Below the pieces are notes generated by a model that worked only from the letters and a program-made list of their open reading frames with translations, ran no database searches and was not told the DNA's origin. This document shows positions 1-7,852 of a DNA stretch of 64,000 nt, one piece after another (the stretch's first letter is position 1; every line of letters begins with the position of its first letter). A program made the translations under genes and the position numbers. This DNA is from Martelella radicis (GTDB taxonomy: Bacteria; Pseudomonadota; Alphaproteobacteria; Rhizobiales; Rhizobiaceae), in NCBI RefSeq assembly GCF_014196625.1, contig NZ_JACIDZ010000009.1, forward strand, positions 124,001-188,000. The letters are read 5' to 3'.

Positions 1-268
1 AGGCATCCTCGAAGACGTAAGTCTGGCCGGTGTCGCACACGACCTGAAGCTCGCCTTCCTCGTGATCCAGAAGGCTCACCAGCGACTGACCCTTTTCGAG
101 ATTGGTGGTTGCCGTCACCTCGGAGCCCTGGAACTCCTGGGCGCGGGCAACGCCGCGACCATAGGTGACGGCGTTGTTCTTGATCCCGCCAAGGCGGAGC
201 TTCGCGCCCTTTTCGACGGGGATCGTCCGGCCTTTCCAGACGATATCGACAATGCCAAGCGTCTGCAT
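1..268 (-). CDS. Mu-like phage tail tube protein, 3' part cut by window edge
   Basis: The reverse strand reads from an ATG at 268 off the left edge, starting MQTLGIVDIVWKGRTIPVEK and continuing through a compact beta-rich sequence with VTATTNLEKGQSL. This is the style of the Mu gpM tail tube family, which polymerises inside the contractile sheath. Its position just after the sheath gene (12 bp gap) matches Mu order. About 89 residues are visible; the C-terminus is outside the window. The family call rests mainly on position and length. Confidence 0.75.
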   Translation of the reverse strand, partial: MQTLGIVDIVWKGRTIPVEKGAKLRLGGIKNNAVTYGRGVARAQEFQGSEVTATTNLEKGQSLVSLLDHEEGELQVVCDTGQTYVFEDA

Positions 269-280
269 CGCGGGGTCTCC

Positions 281-1765
281 TTAAACGAGGAATTCGAGGC
301 TGGAGGCAAACACCATCTGGTTGCCGACGATCTGGACGATCTGGCGCGCATTGGTGCGGTTGCGGTCGGTTTCATCGCGCTCGAAGGTCGACGCCTCGAT
401 CGTCGCCTCGGCGTTTTCGATCCAGACCAGGCCGGCATAGCGCTGGCAGCGCGCCGCCCAGGTGCCCTTGATCCGGCCCGGCGATACCACGGCCGAGCCC
501 GCCGCCCTGTCGCCATCGGCGCGGCGCGGCTGGAACTGCTTGCCGTCGTCGATCAGCTTGGCGCGCGGATAGAGCGAATTGAAATAGGCCGACCAGTCAT
601 AGCGGATCCGCGACATGGTGGCCGGCACCATGATGTCCATCCAGGCATCGTCGAGAACATTGAGCGCGGTCTTCTTGTAGGTGGTCACCATGCGGTTGAT
701 CACGGTCGAGCCGTCATCAAGGTGAAGATAGGTCGAGATCCCGTGCTGGAGCAGGAGATTGCGCTCCTCCTGGGTAAACTGGTCCTCGCTGTCAGGCGCT
801 TCCACGCCGGTCACCACAAGGCTCTTGAGCTGCCGGGCCGGGTCGTTCGACAGATGGAAGGCGGCAAGCGCGCAGTCGGCGGCCGCATGCGCCCAGGACG
901 ATGTCGGCGAACGCGACAGGCAGGAAAGCGAGAGATAGGCGCAATTGGTCAGATCGCCGAGCGCCACCGCCTGGGCATAGGTTGCCCGCTTGCCGGTAAA
1001 GCCATGGCAGTCGAGCCTGGCGGTCGCCACATAGCGCGTCTTCAGCCATTCGGCGAAGAGTTGCACATTGGTGTTATCCGACCAGGGATGCACGAGCTTG
1101 GTGAACCAGCTGTTCTCGATCAGGTCGAGCACGTCCGTGAGGTCCGGATTGCCCGAGCCGCCCGCCATATCGGCAATCGCGATCGTCAGGCCATCGGGCA
1201 CCGGCTGGGCGGCCGCGTCGACGCGCAGGTCGATGTCGTTGCCGATCTCGCCGCCATTCTTCGCCGTCACGGTGACGACGCCGGCGGCGGCCGTTGCGGT
1301 CACAACGATATCGGGGTCGCCGCTGATGGCGGCCGCAAGCTTTGTGGCAAGGTCGGCGACGGCATCGGTGGCAAGCGCCGTCATGCGCACCTGTCGGCCC
1401 GCGATCTTGAACCGCAGCACGGTCGACTGGGATGCCGCACCCGTGAACGTGATCGTGCCGGTGGCCTTGACCGCGTCGCCGGCATCCTCAAGCGCCGTCA
1501 CATAGAGCGGCGTCGTCTTGTTGACCTTGCGGAAGGCGGCGACCTGCTCGGCGCCGATCGAGCCACGGCCGAACCAGGCAATCGCCTCGTCGCCGCGCGT
1601 GATCTGGCGGGTCTGGCCGGGTTCGAGCGTGCCGGCGGCAAGCTTGTGGCCGGCGACCAGAACCTTTTCCGGCCAGGCGTAGACGCCCTTCTGGCTGTAA
1701 TTCGGCTTGACCTCGATAAAGACCGCGGGGTCGTACCAGGTCATCGGGATTTCATCAAAGGTCAT
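281..1765 (-). CDS. Phage tail sheath protein (Mu gpL-like)
   Basis: A 494-residue protein, close to the size of the contractile tail sheath of Mu-like phages. The N-terminus is MTFDEIPMTWYDPAVFIEVK and the protein contains an inserted domain around residues 100-210, rich in Ala, Thr and Val (TGTITFTGAASQSTVLRFKI). The sheath surrounds the tail tube and contracts on infection. The gene lies between the DUF2635-type small protein and the tail tube gene, as in Mu. It begins 4 bp before the stop of its upstream neighbour at 1769, so the two are probably translated together. Confidence 0.88.
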   Translation of the reverse strand: MTFDEIPMTWYDPAVFIEVKPNYSQKGVYAWPEKVLVAGHKLAAGTLEPGQTRQITRGDEAIAWFGRGSIGAEQVAAFRKVNKTTPLYVTALEDAGDAVKATGTITFTGAASQSTVLRFKIAGRQVRMTALATDAVADLATKLAAAISGDPDIVVTATAAAGVVTVTAKNGGEIGNDIDLRVDAAAQPVPDGLTIAIADMAGGSGNPDLTDVLDLIENSWFTKLVHPWSDNTNVQLFAEWLKTRYVATARLDCHGFTGKRATYAQAVALGDLTNCAYLSLSCLSRSPTSSWAHAAADCALAAFHLSNDPARQLKSLVVTGVEAPDSEDQFTQEERNLLLQHGISTYLHLDDGSTVINRMVTTYKKTALNVLDDAWMDIMVPATMSRIRYDWSAYFNSLYPRAKLIDDGKQFQPRRADGDRAAGSAVVSPGRIKGTWAARCQRYAGLVWIENAEATIEASTFERDETDRNRTNARQIVQIVGNQMVFASSLEFLV

Positions 1766-1768
1766 CGA

Positions 1769-1960
1769 TCAGTCCTTTTCAGGGGTGGTGGTCTTGGTCG
1801 CGGCCGGGCGTCTGGCCTCGACCAGGTCGCCATCCTTCAGGCGGCGGCGCACAAACAGCGTGTTGTTGACGGCAAGGCCTTCGGCCGTGACGACATCGCC
1901 ATTCGGCAGAGGCACAGACGTCAGACCCGCGCCGGGTTTCACGAATTTCAAATCGGCCAT
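1769..1960 (-). CDS. DUF2635-type small phage protein
   Basis: A 63-residue protein, MADLKFVKPGAGLTSVPLPN at its start, of the DUF2635 type found directly upstream of the sheath gene in Mu-like phages. It has one short beta-rich domain (residues 1-45) and a Lys/Thr-rich tail. The role is unknown; its fixed place between gp37 and the sheath suggests tail assembly. It follows the gp37-like gene with a 3 bp gap. Confidence 0.75.
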   Translation of the reverse strand: MADLKFVKPGAGLTSVPLPNGDVVTAEGLAVNNTLFVRRRLKDGDLVEARRPAATKTTTPEKD

Positions 1961-1963
1961 CTG

Positions 1964-2542
1964 TCAGGCTCCCGTGATTTCGTCTTGAGGGGTGATGTCG
2001 TCGCTTGTCGCAAGCGCCCAGGTGACGCCGAGCGCATCGAAATCGTCGGCGGTTTCAAGCGCGAGCTCGGCTGTCGAGGCGACGAAGGAAAAGCTGAAAT
2101 CCAGCTGGGCAAGCGCGATATTGTCGTCGGCAAAGCCATCGGCAACGATCGGGTTCGCGCCCGTCACAGTGATGACGCCGGCGTCGTCGAAGCTCACGCC
2201 GTTCAAGACCACGGCGGCGACGTCGGTCATGGCGTCGAGGCCGAGGCCGCGCATATCGCCTTTGAACCGCGCTTCAAGGCCCGAGGACGCCGCGTAGACC
2301 AGAAACAGCCGCCATTGCATCGTACCCGACAACAGCCGGGCATCATTGCCGGTTTTCATGCCCATCCAGGCGAGACCGAGAAACGGCGTCAGACGCGAAA
2401 CGCGGTTGAATTCCCTCAGCGACATGGCCATCGGGACGCGCTCGAAGGCGAAGACCTTCTCCGGGAAGGCAATCCGCAACCGCTCTTCGATCAGCGGCGA
2501 CTGGCGGGCGATGATGGAAAGGGCGGGGTTGATGGCCATCAT
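1964..2542 (-). CDS. Mu gp37-like (DUF1834) tail-terminator region protein
   Basis: A 192-residue protein whose position and sequence (MAINPALSIIARQSPLIEER, then ALAQLDFSFSFVAS) fit the gp37/DUF1834 family of Mu-like phages. The family sits between the DUF1320 protein and the sheath and is thought to act in the head-to-tail or tail-completion region. The first codon pair is ATG ATG, and either could be used. The gene overlaps the end of the DUF1320 gene by 4 bp (2539-2542), so translation is probably coupled. Confidence 0.75.
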   Translation of the reverse strand: MMAINPALSIIARQSPLIEERLRIAFPEKVFAFERVPMAMSLREFNRVSRLTPFLGLAWMGMKTGNDARLLSGTMQWRLFLVYAASSGLEARFKGDMRGLGLDAMTDVAAVVLNGVSFDDAGVITVTGANPIVADGFADDNIALAQLDFSFSFVASTAELALETADDFDALGVTWALATSDDITPQDEITGA

Positions 2543-2976
2543 GCCCCCCGCAGCGTGTCATAGGTGAAGTCGCGCGGCCGGTCGGAATAGCGCGGTCCGG
2601 AGCCGACGCTCGAGCCGGTCGCGCCCTCAGCCAACGGCGCGTCGAGATGGACGCGGCGCGAGGAGACCTCGCGCAGCCACTTCAGCACATCGTCGCGGCC
2701 CTTGGTCATCTCGTCGGAGGGCGTCACATGCTCGCCCTGGGCGAGCTCATAGCGCGCCAGAATGCAGGTGGCGCGCACTAGATCGGCGGGCGGTGCGGCA
2801 ACGGGCAGCGCGTAATAGCCGCGCAGATAGCCCTCGATCTCGCCGGTCGCGTCGGCAAGCGCGCGCTCGACCTTCGCCGCGTCGACGGTCTCGGCCGTGC
2901 GGTCCTCCGGATTGGAGAGCCGGATCAGATGCGTCTCGCCGAAGCGGGCAATCATGTCGTTGACGGTGGCGTACAT
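2539..2976 (-). CDS. DUF1320 phage protein (Mu gp36-like)
   Basis: A 145-residue protein starting MYATVNDMIARFGETHLIRL. The opening pattern (Y-x-T-x-x-D-hydrophobic-x-x-x-F-G) and the run of conserved helices through residue 100 are those of DUF1320, a structural protein of Mu-like phages thought to act at the neck. It lies two genes downstream of the capsid gene, as in Mu. The downstream gp37-like gene overlaps it by 4 bp. Confidence 0.8.
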   Translation of the reverse strand: MYATVNDMIARFGETHLIRLSNPEDRTAETVDAAKVERALADATGEIEGYLRGYYALPVAAPPADLVRATCILARYELAQGEHVTPSDEMTKGRDDVLKWLREVSSRRVHLDAPLAEGATGSSVGSGPRYSDRPRDFTYDTLRGA

Positions 2977-3084
2977 CGCGCTTGCTTCTCGTGTCAGTGG
3001 GCGGGCGGCGGGCTTTGCCCCTACCTTCCAAGGTTCCCCAACGGGTGCTGACGGCCTTGCGAGCCGGACCAGACCGCCCTTCGG

Positions 3085-3534
3085 TTATTTCTTGGGCGTC
3101 GTTTTCGCGGCCTTCTCAGCCGTTTCCTTCTGCGCCTGGTTTGCGGCTTCGAGATCCGCGACCTGCTTCTTCAGGCCTTCGATCTCGGTTTGGCGGGCGG
3201 CAAGGTCGGTGCGCAGCGTGTCATTGTCCGCGAGCGCTTCCTTCAGCTCGTTGCGGGCTGCCTCAAGCGATGCGTTGCTGTCCTTCAGCTCGCCCTTCGC
3301 CTTTTCGAGCGCGTCGGCATTTGCCTTCGCTTCGTCCTTGGCCGCCGCCAGTGCGACCATCGTGGTCGCTGCCGGCGCTTCGCCGTCGATCACCTCAAAG
3401 GCGGGATCGGCGCGGAAGGCGTCCAGCTCGGTTTTGCTGAACTTCGTCGCGGGATAGGTGGCGGACGCCGGATGCTTGATGCCGGCGCGGCGCATGCCGG
3501 GGTTGCGGCAGATAATGGTGATCTTGCTTGCCAT
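3085..3534 (-). CDS. HI1506-like phage protein with coiled-coil tail
   Basis: A 149-residue protein. Residues 1-50 (ITIICRNPGMRRAGIKHPAS, then YPATKFSKTELDAF) resemble the small HI1506-type domain found after the capsid gene in Mu-like phages. Residues 60-145 are almost entirely charged and Ala-rich with heptad spacing (AAKDEAKANADALEKAKGEL), predicted as a long coiled coil. Such proteins are presumed virion or assembly factors; the precise role is unknown. The 108 bp gap before the next gene at 2976 holds no obvious gene. Confidence 0.65.
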   Translation of the reverse strand: MASKITIICRNPGMRRAGIKHPASATYPATKFSKTELDAFRADPAFEVIDGEAPAATTMVALAAAKDEAKANADALEKAKGELKDSNASLEAARNELKEALADNDTLRTDLAARQTEIEGLKKQVADLEAANQAQKETAEKAAKTTPKK

Positions 3535-3626
3535 AGAGGTTCTCCTTCGAGGGCTTTACGGAAGCCGCTGACGCTAGCGGTTTGCGCAAGGCCCTGCGCG
3601 GGCTGCCCCGCGCCGGGTTGTCTGCG

Positions 3627-4520
3627 TCAGGCGAGGTAGGGGACCACCTCGACCTTGGCGGTGTTGCGCCAGATATTGGTCGCGCCGGCATCGTTGCGCT
3701 CGGCTTCGAGAATGGCGCGGGCAATACCCTCAAGCGCCGGCGGCACGATCAGTTTGGTGGGCCGCAGGTTGATGACGCTGCCGTCGCGCTTGCGGATTGT
3801 CTGCATGGCGACGCGGGCGGCCGCGAAACTTTCGGGCGTCAGAGCAGCCTTCGACTTGTGCGCCGTCTGCCACATGCCGTAGCCGGCATTGCAGCGGCCG
3901 GAGGTCCCCCAGATGAACTCGTCGTTGAAGAAGACGTTGGCGTCCTTCTCGTCCTGATAGGCGACGAAGTTGAAGGCGCGGCGCTTCTGGAAGACGAGCG
4001 GTTTGACGACCTGCGTATCGTCGACCAGATACCAGGCCGGGCCGGCACCTGCGGTGAAGTTCGACACCGACGTCTCTTCGCCTTCCTCGTCGAAGCCCGG
4101 ATGATCGGTGTCGAAGAAATACTGGCCGTCATAGCAAAGCGCGATCTCGCCGTTCTTGAACAACGGCCAGACGAGATGGTCGGGAAACTCTGCGGCATGC
4201 TGGCCGATCTGCTGGGCAACCGGCATATAGATGCCGATCTGGTCGTCCTCGATGGCAGGGCGCGGGATCGAGACGGTTTCCTCGAAGGTGCGGTTGCGGA
4301 TCACATAGGTCTGCGCGCCGAGGCGCACGACATTCCGCTCGCCGATCCATTCGCGAATGCCCGGCAATTCGTCGAGGCGCGGATACTCGTTCTGTGCGGT
4401 GGTCGAATTCACCTCCATCGCGACCATTGCATATTGCGAGGCCGTGGAGGCGAAGCGGGCGTTGAACGCGGTCGAAAGACCGGTGTAAACGCCGCGAAGA
4501 GTAGAGGCATTGATATCCAT
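3627..4520 (-). CDS. Major capsid protein (Mu gpT-like)
   Basis: A 297-residue protein of the Mu gpT type, which forms the phage head. The start MDINASTLRGVYTGLSTAFN, the segment PGIREWIGERNVVRLGAQTY and the TDHPGF motif near residue 140 are characteristic. The length is near the 300-residue norm for the family. It follows a small decoration-like gene and the protease/scaffold gene, which is the standard Mu head module order. Confidence 0.92.
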   Translation of the reverse strand: MDINASTLRGVYTGLSTAFNARFASTASQYAMVAMEVNSTTAQNEYPRLDELPGIREWIGERNVVRLGAQTYVIRNRTFEETVSIPRPAIEDDQIGIYMPVAQQIGQHAAEFPDHLVWPLFKNGEIALCYDGQYFFDTDHPGFDEEGEETSVSNFTAGAGPAWYLVDDTQVVKPLVFQKRRAFNFVAYQDEKDANVFFNDEFIWGTSGRCNAGYGMWQTAHKSKAALTPESFAAARVAMQTIRKRDGSVINLRPTKLIVPPALEGIARAILEAERNDAGATNIWRNTAKVEVVPYLA

Positions 4521-4543
4521 TTGAGTGTCCTTTCAGGCCGCCT

Positions 4544-4936
4544 TCAAAGGGCTTTCAGCCAGACGCCGGAGGCATCAACGATGCCGACCGTTCCGGCCTG
4601 AAGCTCGCCGGAACCATTGGTCAGTTGATAGGTGTCGTCGTCGGCGACATAGACCGGATCGCCGATGTTCGAGGCGTCAGCGCCGGCGAGGGTGATGCGC
4701 AACATCTCCTTCGAGACATCGACGCGGGTCGCGCCGTCGCCGCCGAGCGAATTGTCGGCCCTCTCGCGCGCCCAGCCGACGACAGCGACGGCATCGGCAT
4801 GGTCCGGTTTGACGGCAAGGCCGGCAGCAGTAAGCGCCACCTGGGTGCCGCCATAGATCAGCGTTGCGGCCTTGACCGGGAAAGAGGCCAGAAGGCCGTT
4901 GCGCGTGACGCGCTCGATATCGTTGCTCGCGGCCAT
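4544..4936 (-). CDS. DUF2190-like capsid decoration protein
   Basis: A 130-residue protein with alternating beta strands and the motif GDPVYVADDDTYQLTNGSGE near residues 92-111, similar to small capsid-stabilising or decoration proteins encoded next to the protease and capsid genes of many phages. I infer a capsid surface role from this position; no catalytic motif is present. The gene ends 23 bp before the capsid start and begins at the last base before the protease stop. Confidence 0.6.
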   Translation of the reverse strand: MAASNDIERVTRNGLLASFPVKAATLIYGGTQVALTAAGLAVKPDHADAVAVVGWARERADNSLGGDGATRVDVSKEMLRITLAGADASNIGDPVYVADDDTYQLTNGSGELQAGTVGIVDASGVWLKAL

Positions 4937-5503
4937 TTACTCGGCCTCCTGTTCGCGCTGTTTCTTGAAGGCTTCCTTGTCCACGCCCATCAGCGCCATG
5001 ACCTTCTCGTCCTCGGCGCTGATTTCGGTGGTTCCGGCCTCGGGCGGCTTGCGCTTGCCAAGCCCGCCGCCATGGATGGACGGCATCAGCTTCAGCTCGG
5101 CCTCGACGCCTTCCGCGTCCTTCTGGTGGCGGGCGATGTAATGATCGCGCAAAGCCGGGACCAGCTTGCCGCCGGTGATGGCCGCATCAATCACGGTCTC
5201 GGCCTTTTCCCTGGCGTGATCGGATTGCAGGGTGGTGATCTGAGAATTGAGCGAGGTGACGGTCGCGCTCAGGCTGGAGACCTGTTTGCGCAGTTCGTCC
5301 TCGCCGCCGGTCGCTTCGAGACGGCTCTGCAGCGCCGTGACAACGGCATCCTCGTCGCCTTCGGCTTCGGCGATCTTGCCGACGCGCTTGATCAGCGCCT
5401 CGTATTTGCCGCTGGCCGTGTGAGCTGCCTTGACGGCCGCAAGCGCATCCGTCTCGGTCGCGGTTTCGGGAAGGCCAAGCGCCTCTCGAAGCTCTTCAAG
5501 CAT
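4937..5503 (-). CDS. Nested scaffold protein (Mu gpZ-like), in-frame internal start
   Basis: Within the protease gene an in-frame ATG at 5503 is preceded by AAAGAGGATAATGCG, with GAGGA 7 bases before the start. The resulting 188-residue product begins MLEELREALGLPETATETDA and holds only the helical, charged scaffold part. In Mu, protein Z is produced in this way from gene I. Presence of the ribosome-binding site is seen directly; use of the start is inferred. Confidence 0.6.
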   Translation of the reverse strand: MLEELREALGLPETATETDALAAVKAAHTASGKYEALIKRVGKIAEAEGDEDAVVTALQSRLEATGGEDELRKQVSSLSATVTSLNSQITTLQSDHAREKAETVIDAAITGGKLVPALRDHYIARHQKDAEGVEAELKLMPSIHGGGLGKRKPPEAGTTEISAEDEKVMALMGVDKEAFKKQREQEAE

Positions 5504-5965
5504 CGCATTATCCTCTTTCGCGTTGAGGGATTTCAGGAAGGTGAGGTTCGGATCATTGGTCAGCGCCACGCGCTCGACGGAGCCGATCCGGTAGGGCTTC
5601 GTTCGGGTATGCATAAACACCGGCGAGATGAAGCCATAGGCCCGGTCATCCATCAGCGCCTTGCCGGCAGCGGTCCATTCGACGCGGCCGTAAAGCCCGT
5701 CGGCCCGCGCCTCCAATGCGACGATCCAGCCGCGCGCCGGGGCGGGATGCCCGGCCTTGCCAGCAAGATCGGTGGAATGGTTTTCGTCGACGGCAAGCTT
5801 GCGGCCGGCCGCATTGAACGCGGCGACCAGGGCGGGAAGATCAGGGGCGGCATAGGGACCGCGTCCGTCGACGCCGGAGAATTCCGTTGCCGGCAGAAGC
5901 TGCAGCCATTCCGGCGCGCCGGAGGCGTTCAATGCAATCGAATGTGTGGCGAGCGCGTTTTTCAT
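4937..5965 (-). CDS. Mu gpI-like prohead protease with C-terminal scaffold
   Basis: A 342-residue protein. Residues 1-155 carry the Mu-type protease domain, including LAVDENHSTDLAGKAGHPAP and the conserved stretch AYGFISPVFMHTR, followed by ALTNDPNLTFLKSLNAKED. Residues 155-342 are helical and charged, typical of a scaffold. In Mu the scaffold Z is made from an internal start within gene I, and an internal ribosome-binding site here suggests the same (separate entry). The enzyme matures the prohead by cutting scaffold and itself. Confidence 0.88.
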   Translation of the reverse strand: MKNALATHSIALNASGAPEWLQLLPATEFSGVDGRGPYAAPDLPALVAAFNAAGRKLAVDENHSTDLAGKAGHPAPARGWIVALEARADGLYGRVEWTAAGKALMDDRAYGFISPVFMHTRTKPYRIGSVERVALTNDPNLTFLKSLNAKEDNAMLEELREALGLPETATETDALAAVKAAHTASGKYEALIKRVGKIAEAEGDEDAVVTALQSRLEATGGEDELRKQVSSLSATVTSLNSQITTLQSDHAREKAETVIDAAITGGKLVPALRDHYIARHQKDAEGVEAELKLMPSIHGGGLGKRKPPEAGTTEISAEDEKVMALMGVDKEAFKKQREQEAE

Positions 5966-6025
5966 GCTCCGAGTGCTAACACCGGCGCACGGGTCTGGTT
6001 CATGCCCTCATCGGGAGGCGTCAGG

Positions 6026-6532
6026 TCAGCGGGAGCGGGAGAAGCGGACGATGAAACTCTCGATGGTCGTCCGGATCATCGTTTGGTCCTCATCGGAGAT
6101 ACCAAGGAACGGCCGCGCGGGCAAGACGACGCGATCGGCAACGATCAGCCGGCCGCCGATGCGGAAATAGAGATGCGAGGCATTGCGCGGCACGATCTCC
6201 GCGCCCTCCTGGTGCGGCCGCGCATAGATGACATTGGTGCCGATCTGGGCGTAGTCCTGTCCGGCGAAGTGGGTGATGCTGTCGCGAAGCCTCCCGCTCT
6301 CGGTCAGGATACGGGAGTTGCGCTTGTCGGCCGCATACTCGGCGCCGACCGCCTGCCAGGGCTCGCCCTCCGGATCGGTCTGGGTGATGAAGCGCTGCAC
6401 GGTGGAGCCGACCAGGCCGACGCCGATGACGTTCATCATCGGCTGGGTGTTGCGGGTCAAGAGCATCAGCCCGCCGATGCCCTTCAACAGGCCCTTGTCG
6501 CGGATCTCCGCGGTGATCGACACGCCGGCCAT
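6026..6532 (-). CDS. Phage virion morphogenesis protein (Mu gpG-like)
   Basis: A 168-residue protein of the gpG family (phage virion morphogenesis). It contains DPEGEPWQAVGAEYAADKRN and the conserved LTESGRLRDSI segment, followed by YARPHQEGAEIVPRN and the typical RPFLGISDED. The family acts in head or tail assembly. It lies between the gpF-like gene and the protease, as in Mu. The 114 bp gap on its 5' side contains two short GC hairpins but no gene. Confidence 0.85.
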   Translation of the reverse strand: MAGVSITAEIRDKGLLKGIGGLMLLTRNTQPMMNVIGVGLVGSTVQRFITQTDPEGEPWQAVGAEYAADKRNSRILTESGRLRDSITHFAGQDYAQIGTNVIYARPHQEGAEIVPRNASHLYFRIGGRLIVADRVVLPARPFLGISDEDQTMIRTTIESFIVRFSRSR

Positions 6533-6646
6533 GATTTGCCTTTCCGGCCCCGAGGGCCTATATTTTTGTCAGGACGCGCCGAGCAGGAAGCGCCCGCTTC
6601 AGCGGGATTGGGATAAGGCGACTTCTGGCCCCCCGGCGCGTTCTCT

Positions 6647-7852
6647 TCATTTCAGCTTCTTCATCTTGCGCGCCGTCGTCCGTCTGAGCGACGTCAGGTA
6701 GATTTCCTCGCGGCCTTCCTTCTTCACGATCTTGAGGCCGGCGTGATAGTTCGCGTCCTCATGCTCGCCGACATAGGCCCAACGGCCGTTCCTGTCCTGG
6801 GCGAGCCGGCCGTTCTTCCTCAGCCAGTTCGGCAGCACCGCATAGGCATCGGGCGATATCCGGTCGTGGTGGCCGTGGCTTTTGATCGTGTCGGCCGACA
6901 GCCGGACCTCGGTCCCCGGCTTGACGCCCAGCTTCTCCGCATCCGCCTTGCCGGCCTTCGCCACCGGCTGCCATGTGCCGTCCGGCCATTTGCCGCGCTG
7001 AACCGCCCGCACAAATTTGGCGACCTGCGTTTCATCGGCCGTCACCGCTTTCGGGCCAGGCGCGGTGCGATCAAGCCAGGCCGCGCCCGGATTGTAGTCG
7101 AAGCTGGGATCGACGCCGCGCGGCTGATCGGTTCCAAGCTGGTCGAGGTTCGGCGATGGCGAATATCCCGTGGTCTCGATCGCCGCGAAGCTGACCGGCG
7201 TGACGAAACAGCCGCAGCCGAAACCGTTCGGCGGATAGATCGATTGCCAGATCGGATCGTCAGCCGCCCAGGTATTGCCGTCCCAGGCAAGATGATCCTT
7301 GCGGGGATGCTTCGCGCCGGAGTGATTGTAGCGCCAGCCGGGAAACGCCTCGCGGATCTCCGGCGCATTGAGCTGGGCATAGCGGCCAGCCGCATAGGCC
7401 GTTCTCAGATTGGTCTCGAAGATCACCCGCGTTCGCCAGCCGCGCTCGCCCTTGTAGGACCAGCCATGCGACTTCACGATCTGGTCGAAGTCCTGGCGGA
7501 AGTCTTCGAGCGTCGTACCATCCTTCAAGGCCCGCTCGATCGCACCTTGAAAGTCCTTCACAAGCGCCTCGGACTGCGCGCCCGCGACCATGAACATTTT
7601 CGAGTGCGCGGCATCGAAGATATCGCGCCAGCTCTTGGTCGCGATCGCCACCTTCTGGCGGAAGAACGCGATGGCCTCGTCGAAGGGTAGTTCAAGCGGA
7701 TCGGCAGCAGCTGCCATAAGCGCCGGTCGGAAGCGGGACAGGATCGTTTTCAAAGGCCTTTCAAAGCCCCTGGGCGCGTTTTCCGGCAAAAGACGGTTGA
7801 CGATGCGTCCCGAACCGTCCTCGCGCGTCTGTGGGCCGCTATTTCCGTTCAT
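6647..7852 (-). CDS. Minor head protein (Mu gpF-like) with C-terminal nuclease-like domain
   Basis: A 401-residue protein. Residues about 60-260 form the gpF/SPP1 gp7 minor head domain (FFRQKVAIATKSWRDIFDAA, then RVIFETNLRTAYAAGRYAQL and a WDGNTW-type motif), needed for head morphogenesis. The last 90 residues (AYAVLPNWLRKNGRLAQDRN, YHAGLKIVKKEGREEIYLTS) differ: they are compact, basic and resemble the BECR-fold nuclease-like domains fused to gpF in some phages. The start overlaps the portal gene by 14 bp. The head role is secure; the C-terminal domain identity is tentative. Confidence 0.82.
   Translation of the reverse strand: MNGNSGPQTREDGSGRIVNRLLPENAPRGFERPLKTILSRFRPALMAAAADPLELPFDEAIAFFRQKVAIATKSWRDIFDAAHSKMFMVAGAQSEALVKDFQGAIERALKDGTTLEDFRQDFDQIVKSHGWSYKGERGWRTRVIFETNLRTAYAAGRYAQLNAPEIREAFPGWRYNHSGAKHPRKDHLAWDGNTWAADDPIWQSIYPPNGFGCGCFVTPVSFAAIETTGYSPSPNLDQLGTDQPRGVDPSFDYNPGAAWLDRTAPGPKAVTADETQVAKFVRAVQRGKWPDGTWQPVAKAGKADAEKLGVKPGTEVRLSADTIKSHGHHDRISPDAYAVLPNWLRKNGRLAQDRNGRWAYVGEHEDANYHAGLKIVKKEGREEIYLTSLRRTTARKMKKLK

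Noticed and set aside
62-2563. An 833-codon plus-strand frame across the tail genes
   Set aside because: It is the reverse of several well-recognised phage genes, with a low-complexity Arg/Gly/His-rich product typical of a shadow frame in G+C-rich DNA.
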